A program made the position numbers and the translations under genes. Positions 17,053-28,614 of a stretch of 64,000 nucleotides of DNA are shown here, in pieces. This stretch comes from Arenibacter sp. F26102 (lineage in GTDB: Bacteria; Bacteroidota; Bacteroidia; Flavobacteriales; Flavobacteriaceae). The notes beneath the pieces are model-generated. The model did no database searches. It had not been told where the DNA came from and was given only the letters and a program-made list of their open reading frames with translations. Numbering within the stretch: position 1 is the stretch's first letter; each line of letters opens with the position of its first letter. Location of the stretch: the NCBI RefSeq assembly GCF_023015865.1, contig NZ_JALKBC010000016.1, positions 1 to 64,000 on the forward strand, given 5' to 3'.

Positions 17053-18225
17053 ATGAGCAAAGAAAAGGTACATATTTTTGACACAACACTTAGAGATGGA
17101 GAGCAAGTACCCGGATGTAAATTGGATACTGACCAAAAATTAATTATCGCCGAAAGATTGGATATTTTGGGAGTTGATATTATAGAAGCTGGTTTTCCAA
17201 TTTCTAGTCCCGGAGATTTTAATTCTGTACAAGAGATTTCAAAAATTGTAAAAAATGCAACAGTATGTGGTCTTACACGTGCTGTTAAAAAAGATATTGA
17301 AGTTGCAGCAGAGGCGTTAAAATATGCCAAAAGACCAAGAATACATACAGGTATCGGTACTTCGGAATCCCATATCAAATTCAAGTTCAATTCCAATAAG
17401 GATGCCATCATAGAACGTGCAGTTGAGGCCGTAAGTTATGCCAAATCCTTTGTTGAGGATGTGGAGTTTTACGCTGAGGATGCCGGTAGAACGGATAACG
17501 AATTTTTGGCTAGAGTATGTGAGGCCGTTATAAAGGCCGGTGCAACGGTATTGAATATTCCGGATACAACAGGCTATTGTCTGCCTGATGAATACGGGGC
17601 CAAAATAAAATACCTAAAGGAAAACGTAACTGGTATACATAAAGCTATTTTATCCTGTCATTGTCACAATGACCTCGGATTAGCAACCGCCAACTCCATA
17701 GCCGGTGTAATAAATGGTGCCAGGCAAATTGAATGTACCATCAATGGTATTGGAGAACGGGCCGGGAACACAGCCCTGGAGGAAGTGGTAATGATCTTAA
17801 GACAACACCCTACCCTTAACCTGGATACCAATATCAATAGTAAATTGTTATATGATACCAGTCAGATGGTATCTCAAAAAATGGGCGTATACGTGCAACC
17901 CAATAAAGCTATTGTGGGAGCCAATGCATTTGCCCATAGCTCGGGAATACATCAGGACGGGGTAATAAAAAATAGGGAGACTTATGAAATTATCGACCCG
18001 GCAGATGTAGGCGTAAACGAATCCTCCATTGTTCTTACCGCTAGAAGTGGTAGGGCGGCATTGGCCTATAGGGCAAAAAATGTAGGGTACGAACTTACCA
18101 AGATTCAACTAGATGTGGTTTATCAGGAATTTTTGAAATTTGCGGATAGACAAAAAGAAATTTTTGACGAGGACATCCACGATATTATTGTTGCCAGTGG
18201 TATTAAAATAAAAAGCTTAGCTTAA
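17053..18225 (+). CDS. leuA: 2-isopropylmalate synthase, short form without C-terminal allosteric domain
   Basis: Condenses acetyl-CoA with 2-ketoisovalerate, the first step of leucine synthesis. The TIM-barrel core is complete: [14 protein letters not shown] (9-22, metal Asp10 and catalytic Arg14), the metal histidines in [16 protein letters not shown], and [15 protein letters not shown]. After the helical subdomain ([19 protein letters not shown]) the protein ends at residue 390 and lacks the ~120-residue LeuA_dimer domain that gives leucine feedback inhibition in the ~510-residue enzymes. Short forms are known in Flavobacteria. leuB starts 1 nt after its stop, which supports LeuA over homocitrate or citramalate synthase. 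Confidence 0.92.
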   Translation: MSKEKVHIFDTTLRDGEQVPGCKLDTDQKLIIAERLDILGVDIIEAGFPISSPGDFNSVQEISKIVKNATVCGLTRAVKKDIEVAAEALKYAKRPRIHTGIGTSESHIKFKFNSNKDAIIERAVEAVSYAKSFVEDVEFYAEDAGRTDNEFLARVCEAVIKAGATVLNIPDTTGYCLPDEYGAKIKYLKENVTGIHKAILSCHCHNDLGLATANSIAGVINGARQIECTINGIGERAGNTALEEVVMILRQHPTLNLDTNINSKLLYDTSQMVSQKMGVYVQPNKAIVGANAFAHSSGIHQDGVIKNRETYEIIDPADVGVNESSIVLTARSGRAALAYRAKNVGYELTKIQLDVVYQEFLKFADRQKEIFDEDIHDIIVASGIKIKSLA

Positions 18226-18226
18226 A

Positions 18227-19345
18227 ATGAATCTAAAGATTGCTCTTTTAGGGGGGGATGGAATTGGTCCAGAGGTCTTGGCACAGTCTGTAAAATGTTT
18301 ACAGGCCGTTGAAGAGACCTTCAACCATCATTTTACCTATACTGAAGGGTTGATTGGCGCCGTTGCCATGGATAAATATGGCTCCCCATTGCCAAAGGAG
18401 ACCATTGACCTATGCAGGGCTTCCGACGCTATTCTTTTTGGCACCATAGGTACCTTAAAATATGATGATAACCCCAGTGCTAGAGTACGCCCCGAACAGG
18501 GGTTGCTTCAACTGAGACGGGAGTTGAATCTTTTTACCAATATTAGACCAGTAAAGCTTTTCCCAACATTGGTCAATAAATCCCCTTTAAAGAAGCACGT
18601 TATTTTTGGAACGGATTTCGTAATCTACCGTGAACTTACCGGAGGTATCTATTTCGGTGAAAAAAAACTCAGTGAAGATGGAACAGTGGCTTCGGACTTA
18701 TGCGAGTACTCGGAAAAAGAGATCGGCAGAATTACCCATTTGGCCTTTAAGGCCGCCAAGAGTAGACGAAAAAAACTGACACTGGTAGACAAGGCCAATG
18801 TATTGGAGACCTCTAGGCTTTGGCGTAAAGTGGTCACGAGAATTGCCGAAAGCTATCCGGAGGTGCAATTGGATTTTCTTTTTGTTGATAATGCAGCAAT
18901 GCAAATGATGCTGAATCCCAACCAATTTGATGTTATCCTTACCGACAATATGTTCGGGGATATCCTTTCCGACCAAGGAAGTGCCATTTGTGGGTCAAAA
19001 GGATTGTTGCCTTCGGCCTCAATAGGTAATGAGCATGCCATGTTTGAGCCTTTTCACGGTTCCTATCCTCAGGCAGCAGGAAAAAATATTGCCAATCCCG
19101 TGGCCTCCATTCTTTCTACCGCCATGATGCTTAGCCATTTTGGCCTATATGAAGAATCTAGAGCAGTTGTAATAGCGGTGGACAAATCTATGAGAAAACA
19201 TGTGGTTACCAAGGATTTAAGCGCTACGACCAAATACGGCACTAGTCAGGTTGGCGATTTTATAGCTGGCAATATTATAGATTCTGATGAGAATCTAAAT
19301 TATAACTACGAAAACATAGGATTGGGAAAATCAACCATCATTTAA
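18227..19345 (+). CDS. leuB: 3-isopropylmalate dehydrogenase
   Basis: NAD-dependent oxidative decarboxylation of 3-isopropylmalate in leucine synthesis. The 372-residue protein has ALLGGDGIGPEVL at the N-terminus, the substrate-binding segment LLQLRRELNLFTNIRPVK, Tyr/Lys catalytic positions in the ELTGGIYFGEK and LVDKANVLETSRLWR segments, DNMFGDILSDQGSAICGSKGLLPSASIG, and the adenine-binding EPFHGSYPQAAGKNIANP. It is translationally linked to leuA (1-nt gap). leuC and leuD are not in the following 900 bases, so the isomerase genes must lie elsewhere. Confidence 0.96.
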   Translation: MNLKIALLGGDGIGPEVLAQSVKCLQAVEETFNHHFTYTEGLIGAVAMDKYGSPLPKETIDLCRASDAILFGTIGTLKYDDNPSARVRPEQGLLQLRRELNLFTNIRPVKLFPTLVNKSPLKKHVIFGTDFVIYRELTGGIYFGEKKLSEDGTVASDLCEYSEKEIGRITHLAFKAAKSRRKKLTLVDKANVLETSRLWRKVVTRIAESYPEVQLDFLFVDNAAMQMMLNPNQFDVILTDNMFGDILSDQGSAICGSKGLLPSASIGNEHAMFEPFHGSYPQAAGKNIANPVASILSTAMMLSHFGLYEESRAVVIAVDKSMRKHVVTKDLSATTKYGTSQVGDFIAGNIIDSDENLNYNYENIGLGKSTII

Positions 19346-20237
19346 TTTCCCTTAAGGGCATTCGTCATTTCACCTCACCCAGAACTATGCAAAATAGCAG
19401 TCCTGACTACTTCGATTCGTACGTATCAAGCACAGTGGGGAAGAATAGGGCACTCTGACCCAAAGGCCTATTGATGTAGGGATAGTAACAATATCCGCTT
19501 CTGATTACAACACCACTTACTGGTTTTTCATTACGTTATTTCAAGGCTGTTTTTCAGTAATTTTGTGAAGAGTGATTTTTATTTGTTGTGTTTCTTTTAA
19601 AAATTGGGATGAACATAATATTTCGTGTTTTTTGATTTTAGCTTTATTTATTGGGCATAATCGAATGAAACTTTTGTTGAAATTATTCTTTCATTTTCTT
19701 TGCTTGTCCAAAGAAAACGAAACAAAAGAAAAGACCCTTCTTCGCTAGGTGGCCCCTAAAATCTCAGGGTTTTATGGACCGATGCCATGGCCTAAATTAT
19801 CTCCAAGGCTTCGATAATTCTTAACGGCCATGACATCTCCACTACGGAAGAAGATTTACCCAACAATGGACTTTATGGACAATATTCAACGGTATTCAAT
19901 AGCGTATAAGGATTTTTCTGGACTTTATATGTTGACGGATCAAAGAAACGGCCTATTTTTTATTTCGTCTTAAATCAAGTGGTTTTCAAATTGGGCAAAG
20001 GAAGCCCTGTCTTCCGGCAGGCAGGCGTCCATAGAGTATTTCACCCTAGTGAAAACGGCCTGGACGGTGCGGCCGTGGAAAGTGCGTGGATTTAAAGAAA
20101 TTTAAAATCAGCCTAGCGTTTTTTGGTTCGTTTTTTGGGCGATGCAAAAAATGAACAGAACACCAACTCTGGGATAGTCTATTCTATCTTTTTCTAATTA
20201 ACACACAACTTTTGGGATTGATTCTTTGTGAGTACTT
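19346..20237. repeat. Gene-free interval with a fossil element bounded by two hairpins
   Basis: No gene is supported over ~890 bases. One boundary is the hairpin TTTTCTTTG/CAAAGAAAA at 19694-19717, followed by acgaaacaaaagaaaagac. The other is GTTCGTTTTTTG/CAAAAAATGAAC at 20126-20156 (12-bp stem, one G-T pair). Between them is unrecognised sequence with a GGCAGGCAGG piece near 20017. I recall similar paired motifs between genes in other Flavobacteria. At 19460-19560 a stop-free run (IDVGIVTISASDYNTTYWFFITLFQG) may be a gene relic, not identified. Confidence 0.55.
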
Positions 20238-21461
20238 TTACACCTCAAGCAGCTGCGTTATAAAGCTGTGGAAATCCTTCTTAAAACTGTCGTAATTGCT
20301 ACCGGTTGCAGGACCGTTGAAACCAGTATAAATTTTCCGCACATCACCCTTTTGGTCAATAATTATTGTTGTAGGAAAGGAAAGTACATGATTCAACATA
20401 GGTAATTTCATTTGCGCCATTTTCTTGTCTATTGTTCCGTATTGCGCCAATAGTATGGGGTATTTAATTCCAATTCTATCTTTAAGTCTATCAATGGATT
20501 TAAATGCAGCCTCTTTGGTTTTTGCATACTCAAATGCAAGTGCAACAACAGCTACTTGTTTATTTGAATGTTCTTTGAAGTATTCCGCCAAAAATTTGGT
20601 TTCGTCCAAGCAATTAGGGCACCAGGTTCCCATAATTTGCACGATTACCACTTTATCCTTAAAACTGGCATCTTCAAGGGATACCATATTGCCTTCAGCA
20701 TCCGGAAAGGAAAATTTTAATTTGTCAAATCCCTTTTTCATGTAGGTCAATGACTCGGTATTGGGCAACTCGTAATTTTCATTTCTTCTCGCTACAAAAG
20801 TTTCTTTGGCATGTTTTCCGGAGTAAAATACTCCGACCATGGAACTGTCGGTAGCCCTCGCATGAAATAAATAGGCATGCGCCCCATCAAAAGTGGAAAA
20901 TTTTACAGAATCCCCACTATTAATACCTTCCAAATACCGATAATCCCCTGTCATGGTCCTAAAGGTACCGGAAACCCTGTCATCTACCTGCTTAAAAATT
21001 CCTTTGGCCATATAGCTTTCCTCATTGATGGGTCTAAACTCAACCTCCCAGTCTCCAGAAATATTGGTACTGGGTATACTAAGTCTTTTAAAGCGCTCCC
21101 TTATCCCATGAACAGCTTTAAATGGCAAGACCCTGCCTTCATTTTCTTTGACAAATTTTCCGTTTATTTCTTCAGCAGTATATTTTCCGGCCAAATATCC
21201 CTCAAAAACCGGCATTCTAATAATCACGGAATCTCCAATCACTTTTATTTCGTCTATTAAAATAGTCTCATCGGCATTGTACAATTCAATGTTATACTTA
21301 CCATTCCCAAGTCTTATAAGCTTAAAGTTGAATGGCAGCCGTTGGTTGTCGCCTACCTCAAGTTCAGCCAACCAAAACCCCTCCGTTAAACCAACAGCTT
21401 GCTCCTCTTTACAGCTATGGCAAGCTATAAATAGAAAAAATATAAAGAATACTCGCTTCAT
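20238..21461 (-). CDS. TlpA-family thiol-disulfide oxidoreductase lipoprotein
   Basis: 407 residues; the N-terminus MKRVFFIFFLFIACHSC gives a lipoprotein with Cys17. Residues ~20-250 form a beta-rich N-terminal domain of the kind found before thioredoxin folds in Bacteroidota (IELYNADETILIDEIKVIGDSVIIRMPVFEGYLAGKYTAEEINGKF). The C-terminal thioredoxin domain has KVVIVQIMGTWCPNCLDETKFLAEYF with the redox pair Cys281/Cys284, and the cis-Pro segment SFPTTIIIDQKGDVRKIYTGFNG. It probably reduces disulfides or matures cytochromes in the periplasm. It stands alone, divergent from pheT. Confidence 0.9.
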   Translation of the reverse strand: MKRVFFIFFLFIACHSCKEEQAVGLTEGFWLAELEVGDNQRLPFNFKLIRLGNGKYNIELYNADETILIDEIKVIGDSVIIRMPVFEGYLAGKYTAEEINGKFVKENEGRVLPFKAVHGIRERFKRLSIPSTNISGDWEVEFRPINEESYMAKGIFKQVDDRVSGTFRTMTGDYRYLEGINSGDSVKFSTFDGAHAYLFHARATDSSMVGVFYSGKHAKETFVARRNENYELPNTESLTYMKKGFDKLKFSFPDAEGNMVSLEDASFKDKVVIVQIMGTWCPNCLDETKFLAEYFKEHSNKQVAVVALAFEYAKTKEAAFKSIDRLKDRIGIKYPILLAQYGTIDKKMAQMKLPMLNHVLSFPTTIIIDQKGDVRKIYTGFNGPATGSNYDSFKKDFHSFITQLLEV

Positions 21462-21626
21462 GATGATCCATTGTAAAATTATACTTCGGGGAAAATCTAA
21501 ATCGGGGGGGCTTAACTAAATTCTTATGTTGGAATTGAGAACTATAAGCAGGTTGTGTGCTTTATCTTAGCTTAAGTAACGAAAATTTTTGGATAATAAA
21601 AAATAAAACATTCGATCAAATACGTA

Positions 21627-21657
21627 TTGAATGTCTTATTCCATTGTTTTATATTTG
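21627..21657 (+). promoter_or_regulatory. Predicted sigma-A promoter of pheT
   Basis: TTG at 21627-21629 and a perfect TAnnTTTG box (TATATTTG, 21650-21657) with 20 nt between. The expected start of transcription is near 21664, only about 13 nt before the ATG at 21677. Confidence 0.65.
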
Positions 21658-21676
21658 GGGTCTTTAAAAATACTCA

Positions 21677-24103
21677 ATGAAAATATCTTACAACTGGCTG
21701 AAACAGTTTTTAAAAATTGACTGGGATTCACATAAGACAGCTGAATTATTAACTGACTTAGGTTTGGAGGTTGAGGGTATTACTCCTTTTGAATCGGTCA
21801 AAGGCGGATTGAAGGGAATCGTTGTTGGAGAAGTCTTGACCTGCATTAAACACCCCAATGCAGATAAATTGAAATTGACCACTGTAAATGTTGGTGGGGA
21901 AGCTCCCTTACAAATCGTTTGTGGAGCGCCCAATGTGGATGTTGGACAAAAGGTAGCCGTAGCCACAATAGGCACAACCCTGTACACGGCCGAAGGAGAG
22001 GCTTGGACAATAAAAAAAGGTAAAATTCGAGGAGAGGAAAGCCATGGCATGATCTGTGCCGAAGATGAGCTGGGACTAGGAGAAAGCCATGACGGAATTA
22101 TGGTCTTGCCCGACAATTTAAAAGTGGGGACACTCTGTTCCGAAGTTTTTGAAATTGAGGTAGATGAAGTATTTGAAATTGGGCTTACCCCCAACAGGGC
22201 CGATGCTATGAGCCACTTTGGGGTTGCGAGGGATTTAAAGGCCGGATTTAAACAAATAGACATACTTAAGGAATTGATCACACCTCCGGTTACCAATTTT
22301 AATATTGTAAACCGATCATTAAAAATAGATGTCGAAGTTGTTAAGAGCGAATTGGCACCGAGATATTGCGGTATCACCATTAGCAATCTTATTGTACAGC
22401 CATCTCCAGATTGGTTAAAAAATAGATTGAAATCCATTGGGATCACTCCTAAAAACAATGTAGTGGACGCCACCAATTATGTATTGCACGAATTGGGCCA
22501 GCCTCTACATGCTTTTGACGCCGCAAAGATCAAAGGGAACAAAATAGTAGTAAAAACACTTCCCAAGGGAACTAAATTTACCACTTTGGATGGAGTTCAG
22601 CGCATCTTGAGCGAGGAGGATCTAATGATTTGTGATACCGAAAAGCCACTTTGTATCGCCGGGGTACTTGGTGGTGAAAATTCCGGGGTTACCGAAAGTA
22701 CAAGTAGTGTATTTCTGGAAAGTGCATTTTTCAATCCCGTATCCGTTAGAAAAACTGCCAAAAGACACGGCATAAATACAGATGCCTCGTTCCGTTTTGA
22801 AAGAGGTATAGATATAGACAACGTGGAATATTGCCTAAAACGAGCAGCATTGCTGATCCACGAAATTGCCGGAGGCGATATTACTTCGGACATTGTAGAT
22901 ATCTACCCCAAAAAGAAGGATGACTACCATGTATTTTTAACTTTCGACAAAATACACAAACTTATAGGTCAGGAAATACCTAAGGATACCATAAAATCCA
23001 TTCTGGCATCATTGGACATTAAGGTAAAAAACGTAACGGAATCCGGCCTCGGATTATCCATCCCGTTTTACCGTGTGGATGTACAAAGGGAGGTTGATGT
23101 TATTGAGGAAATTTTACGTGTTTTCGGATACAACAATGTAGAATTCAAAGAGAAATTGAACGCTTCCATTGCTCCTACTTCCAAATTTGAAGATTATAAG
23201 ATCCAAAATATAATAGGCAATCTCTTAGCAGCAAAAGGATTTAATGAAATATTGGCCAATAGCCTTACCTCCCCTGACTACAATAAATTATCGGCGGATA
23301 TCAAGGAAGAGCACACAATTGCCATGTTGAACCCCCTAAGTGCCGATTTATCGGTAATGAGGCAATCTATGTTGTTTTCCGGTCTGGAAGCCATTGCACA
23401 TAATAGCAATAGGCAAATGCACAACCTTAAAATTTTCGAATTTGGGAAGACGTATCATCAATATCAAACCGAAAGAGAGGAAAAAAAGCATCTAAGCGTC
23501 CTTATTACCGGAAACAGATTGGAAGATACATGGACCGCGCCACCTAAAAAAACTGATTTCTTTTATCTTAAATCCATAATAGAAAATCTCCTTGATAGAT
23601 TGGGCCTTACCGAACTTAATTCGCAACCAACCTCCAGCGATATTCTTTCTGAGGGAATTTCCTTGAAGATAGCGCAAAGGGAAGTTGTGATACTCGGAGT
23701 AGTAAAAAAATCTATTTTAAAGGCGTTTGACATTAAAGAGGAAGTCCTATATGCCGATTTTGATTGGGATTATATTTTAGAGGCAATTGTAACCAACCAA
23801 ATCATTTATAAGGAGATTCCAAAATACCCTGAGGTAAAAAGGGACTATGCACTTTTGGTGGACGAGAGTGTAACTTTTAAGCAGATACATGATATCGCCC
23901 AGCAGACCGAGAGGAAATATTTAACCAGTATAAACCTATTTGATGTTTATAACGGCAAAAATTTACCCCAAGGTAAAAAGTCATACGCTGTAAGTTATAC
24001 CCTGCAGGATGAAAACGGTACCTTGACCGATAAACAGATAGATAAGATAATGAATAAGCTATTGCAGCGTTATGAAAGCGAATTAGGAGCCGAATTACGG
24101 TAA
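21677..24103 (+). CDS. pheT: Phenylalanine-tRNA ligase beta subunit
   Basis: Beta chain of the (alpha-beta)2 synthetase that charges tRNA-Phe; also carries the editing site. 808 residues with the family's domain order: N-terminal MKISYNWLKQFLKIDWD, tRNA-binding EMAP-like domain (~39-150, HPNADKLKLTTVNVG and GMICAEDELGLG), B3/B4 editing domain (~210-400, GLTPNRADAMSHFGVARD just before, then ENSGVTESTSSVFLESAFF), B5 (~405-475), the catalytic-like core, and the C-terminal ferredoxin-fold anticodon-binding domain from ~715 (YPEVKRDYALLVDESVTFKQI). Start MKISYNW is the conserved N-terminus. pheS is not adjacent, so the subunit genes are split. Confidence 0.97.
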   Translation: MKISYNWLKQFLKIDWDSHKTAELLTDLGLEVEGITPFESVKGGLKGIVVGEVLTCIKHPNADKLKLTTVNVGGEAPLQIVCGAPNVDVGQKVAVATIGTTLYTAEGEAWTIKKGKIRGEESHGMICAEDELGLGESHDGIMVLPDNLKVGTLCSEVFEIEVDEVFEIGLTPNRADAMSHFGVARDLKAGFKQIDILKELITPPVTNFNIVNRSLKIDVEVVKSELAPRYCGITISNLIVQPSPDWLKNRLKSIGITPKNNVVDATNYVLHELGQPLHAFDAAKIKGNKIVVKTLPKGTKFTTLDGVQRILSEEDLMICDTEKPLCIAGVLGGENSGVTESTSSVFLESAFFNPVSVRKTAKRHGINTDASFRFERGIDIDNVEYCLKRAALLIHEIAGGDITSDIVDIYPKKKDDYHVFLTFDKIHKLIGQEIPKDTIKSILASLDIKVKNVTESGLGLSIPFYRVDVQREVDVIEEILRVFGYNNVEFKEKLNASIAPTSKFEDYKIQNIIGNLLAAKGFNEILANSLTSPDYNKLSADIKEEHTIAMLNPLSADLSVMRQSMLFSGLEAIAHNSNRQMHNLKIFEFGKTYHQYQTEREEKKHLSVLITGNRLEDTWTAPPKKTDFFYLKSIIENLLDRLGLTELNSQPTSSDILSEGISLKIAQREVVILGVVKKSILKAFDIKEEVLYADFDWDYILEAIVTNQIIYKEIPKYPEVKRDYALLVDESVTFKQIHDIAQQTERKYLTSINLFDVYNGKNLPQGKKSYAVSYTLQDENGTLTDKQIDKIMNKLLQRYESELGAELR

Positions 24104-24664
24104 TAAATTCGCCGTTGCAAGTGAATTGGGCAGAATTACACTGTCTATCTCATGAATAATCCCATTACATTGAGTGGAGTCGGCACTGGTGATTTTAGCC
24201 TTATTGCCAGACTTGTCCGTAAGCACTATATCCAACCCGTCCATAGATGCGAATATTTTATCGCCTTGCACTGTGGTAAAACTTGCTTTTCCATTCCCGT
24301 TGCACAAAGCCTTCAAAATTTTGGAGGCCGTTATATTCCCGGCAACGATATGATAGGTTAAAAGTGAAAAAAGTTCCTTTTTGTTTTCCGGTAATAACAA
24401 TTCCTTCAAGCTTACCTTGGAAAGTTTCTTAAAAGCCATATCCGAAGGGGCAAAAACTGTAAACGGGCCATCCTCATTCAATATTTTCTCCAAATTAGCT
24501 GCCTTTACAACTTCCAATAATGTATAATGGTGACCAGAATCGGCCGTACTCTCTACGATGGAACTCTCTTTCTTTAAAAAGCTATTCTCATTGAAGGAAG
24601 TTTGCCCATAACTGATGGAGGTAACAAAAAATATTAGAGCGCAAAGAGACACATAGCTTTTCAT
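24095..24664 (-). CDS. Fasciclin (FAS1) domain exported protein
   Basis: 189 residues with an SPI signal peptide (MKSYVSLCALIFFVTSISYGQ) followed by one FAS1 domain. The H1 box is DGPFTVFAPSDMAFKKLSKVSLKELLLPENKKELFSLLTYHIVAG and the end is ITSADSTQCNGIIHEIDSVILP (the H2-like NGIIHVID motif with Glu for Val). FAS1 domains mediate adhesion or bind small ligands at the cell surface or in the periplasm. Its last nine bases overlap the pheT stop tail to tail. The start is unambiguous from the signal peptide. Confidence 0.93.
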   Translation of the reverse strand: MKSYVSLCALIFFVTSISYGQTSFNENSFLKKESSIVESTADSGHHYTLLEVVKAANLEKILNEDGPFTVFAPSDMAFKKLSKVSLKELLLPENKKELFSLLTYHIVAGNITASKILKALCNGNGKASFTTVQGDKIFASMDGLDIVLTDKSGNKAKITSADSTQCNGIIHEIDSVILPNSLATANLLP

Positions 24665-24914
24665 TGGTTCTGGGACTTGGGATTACAAAAAAATCGATGA
24701 AAGGTTAATTTCGTCGACAATATACAACATTAGGTCAATAATTTTAGAAAAAGTTATTAACCATATTTGAATTGATCCAATATTAACAAATTGATTGCGA
24801 ATCCAATGAATTTAAGTGCTTATCATCACCGATATCCAATTTTTAACGATCGGAATTGAAAATGAAATCGGTAATTCCTTAACTTTATAACAATTGCTAT
24901 AAAAAAGGTGTGAA

Positions 24915-25634
24915 ATGTTTTTGAGAAGAACCAATATTCAGGAAAAGCTTATTCTGGCGAAACGAAGGGACGCTTCTGGCGATGAACTACTAAATGAAGT
25001 TTATCTACTCCTAAACAAGGACGAAGATGCACTACAAAAAATTGACCTCAACCTTCGAAGTAAGGAGGTTGTAGTGAACAATGACTTTAATATTGATCTA
25101 CTTGAAACGGCTGAAATTTATCATATTCGTCATATTAAAAAGATAGCAATAGACTACAGGCTCCGTTTTCTGGATTCCCATTATTTTAAGGGTGAAATTC
25201 CTTCCGAGGCAATTACCAAGATCAAAAGACTGGAAGAGGATCATGAAATGGAAATAAAGGGATTTAAGATTCTTGCTCCTTCAAAACTTTTTAAATTGAA
25301 GGACAGGGATGATCCAATTTTATTTGCTCCCATAGGCAACGACTATTACTATTTGATCCATAAATGGGGTCGAGACCTGCACCCATTAAGAAAATTATTG
25401 ATGTGGCCTTTTAAGAGTATTATAAATCTTATTGGTGTCGTAATAGCTATTAGTTATTTAGTAACGTTACTGGTCCCAAACGGATTGTTCTCCAAGGAGA
25501 GTTCCAGCTTTCAATTTTGGGTAATTTTCTTTTTTATGTTTAAGTGCATTGCCTCCATAGTAATTTTTTACGGCTTTGCTTTGGGCAAAAATTTCAATCC
25601 CGCCATTTGGAACTCCAAATACTTGAAAACTTAG
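24915..25634 (+). CDS. Hypothetical protein with two C-terminal membrane helices
   Basis: I do not recognise this 239-residue protein. The first ~160 residues are soluble and charged, rich in Lys/Glu/Asp (KLILAKRRDASGDELLNEVYLLLNKDEDALQKIDLNLRSKEVVV). Two hydrophobic stretches follow at about 165-187 (SIINLIGVVIAISYLVTLLVP) and 199-223 (FQFWVIFFFMFKCIASIVIFYGFAL). The topology would be a cytosolic N-terminal domain held by a hairpin in the inner membrane. No signal peptide. It is monocistronic and converges with the next gene. The length and normal codon use suggest a real gene. Confidence 0.6.
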   Translation: MFLRRTNIQEKLILAKRRDASGDELLNEVYLLLNKDEDALQKIDLNLRSKEVVVNNDFNIDLLETAEIYHIRHIKKIAIDYRLRFLDSHYFKGEIPSEAITKIKRLEEDHEMEIKGFKILAPSKLFKLKDRDDPILFAPIGNDYYYLIHKWGRDLHPLRKLLMWPFKSIINLIGVVIAISYLVTLLVPNGLFSKESSSFQFWVIFFFMFKCIASIVIFYGFALGKNFNPAIWNSKYLKT

Positions 25635-25659
25635 GGCTAATTTCCCTTACTGTTAAGTT

Positions 25660-26787
25660 CTAATTAGGAAACAATTCCATTGGAATGCCATCTAGATCAA
25701 CATTATCCAAAAATTTTGGATCTGGTATTGGTTTTATCCTCATTAGCCCCCCTTTGTTGCTGTCCCCTTTTTTCTTATACCCGATCAAGATCAAATTGTT
25801 CTTGGAATCATAGGAAACCATAGTGGTGTCTTCTATTTCATATTTTAAGTCCCGTTCCTCCTGGGTGAGAAAATTTTCATAAATATAGAGAATCGAGATG
25901 TTTTCCTTAAAATCATACACCGCGGCAATATGGGGATAAGCACTTTTTGAACCGGATTCCATGGGGTAATACAAAGTCTGTTCCCCAAAAAATTCCGAAT
26001 TGGCATATCCAAACTTGGGTTCTTTTCCCAATAAATAATTGGTGGTAATACCCAAAATCATAGTTTTTCCGTCAAAAAGGCTGTGCAGATTTGGATAACT
26101 TACCAGAATATTGCCCATTCCGTCCTTTGAAATTTTTAAAACTTCCGCTCCCAAGTTAGCCTCATGGGCAATAGTCCCATTGTCGATATTTATTACGATC
26201 ATGGCATATTTATCGGTAATATCCGAATCCCTTGCCAGGACAAAGACCTGATTACCGGAAACCATAATTTGCTTTGGTTCCTTGGCCAATTCCACCTCCG
26301 TATAAGAATTTGGGCTTATTGATAAATCCAAAATCCTTAAGTAATAACCGTCTTTTTTAGTGTTGGAAGGATCAACATAAGCCACAAAAGCCTTATCCTT
26401 TGAATAAGCCATGGACTTTACAAGAAATTCGCAATTCATATCCTCTGTGAACACAGTGGTATTAACGTCCGTATTATCGCCAAAGTCATGGATTTTAATG
26501 GTAGCACTACAGTCTTCCAACGAATTATAAAAACCTATTTTGGAGGCATTCCTATAACTAAGTTCGGGTAATGGCGCTACCTCAAAATCACTTTTGGAGG
26601 AATTAACGGTCATACCTTCCGAATCAGCATTTAAATAAGCACTTTGTAAAACACCGTCCTTTTTCAACAAAACGGTATAGTCGGCTGTTAAGTTAAGAGA
26701 TTCGACATCCTTGTCTCCTACTCCTTCCTCAGAACAGCCCATAACGAGACATGCAACAAACATGCATGTTATTAGGTAGGTTTTCAT
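25660..26787 (-). CDS. Lipoprotein with propeller-like repeats, function unknown
   Basis: 375 residues; MKTYLITCMFVACLVMGC gives lipidation at Cys18. The rest is strand-rich with a repeating pattern of short strands and turns (KAFVAYVDPSNTKKDGYYLRILDLS, NQVFVLARDSDITDKYAMIVINIDNGTIAHEANL, HIAAVYDFKENISILYIYENF), compatible with a six- or seven-bladed beta-propeller, but no named family is recognised. It follows the ABC-F gene by 25 nt on the same strand, so may be read from the same transcript. Confidence 0.65.
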   Translation of the reverse strand: MKTYLITCMFVACLVMGCSEEGVGDKDVESLNLTADYTVLLKKDGVLQSAYLNADSEGMTVNSSKSDFEVAPLPELSYRNASKIGFYNSLEDCSATIKIHDFGDNTDVNTTVFTEDMNCEFLVKSMAYSKDKAFVAYVDPSNTKKDGYYLRILDLSISPNSYTEVELAKEPKQIMVSGNQVFVLARDSDITDKYAMIVINIDNGTIAHEANLGAEVLKISKDGMGNILVSYPNLHSLFDGKTMILGITTNYLLGKEPKFGYANSEFFGEQTLYYPMESGSKSAYPHIAAVYDFKENISILYIYENFLTQEERDLKYEIEDTTMVSYDSKNNLILIGYKKKGDSNKGGLMRIKPIPDPKFLDNVDLDGIPMELFPN

Positions 26788-26812
26788 AAAGTAAGAATTT
26801 GGGCCAATAAAA

Positions 26813-28495
<1,683 letters not shown>

Positions 28496-28614
28496 CTATA
28501 TTACAACGCCTTTAGATACCATTTTAACTAAGACCCAATAGTTTTAACGCACAATTAACAGCCTGTATCTGTTGAGTTTATTAGATTTGTTTACTATAAA
28601 GTAGCTATTCTCAT

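Noticed and set aside
21688-22476. 262-codon minus-strand ORF inside pheT.
   Set aside because: It is a shadow of the well-conserved PheT frame and matches no family.
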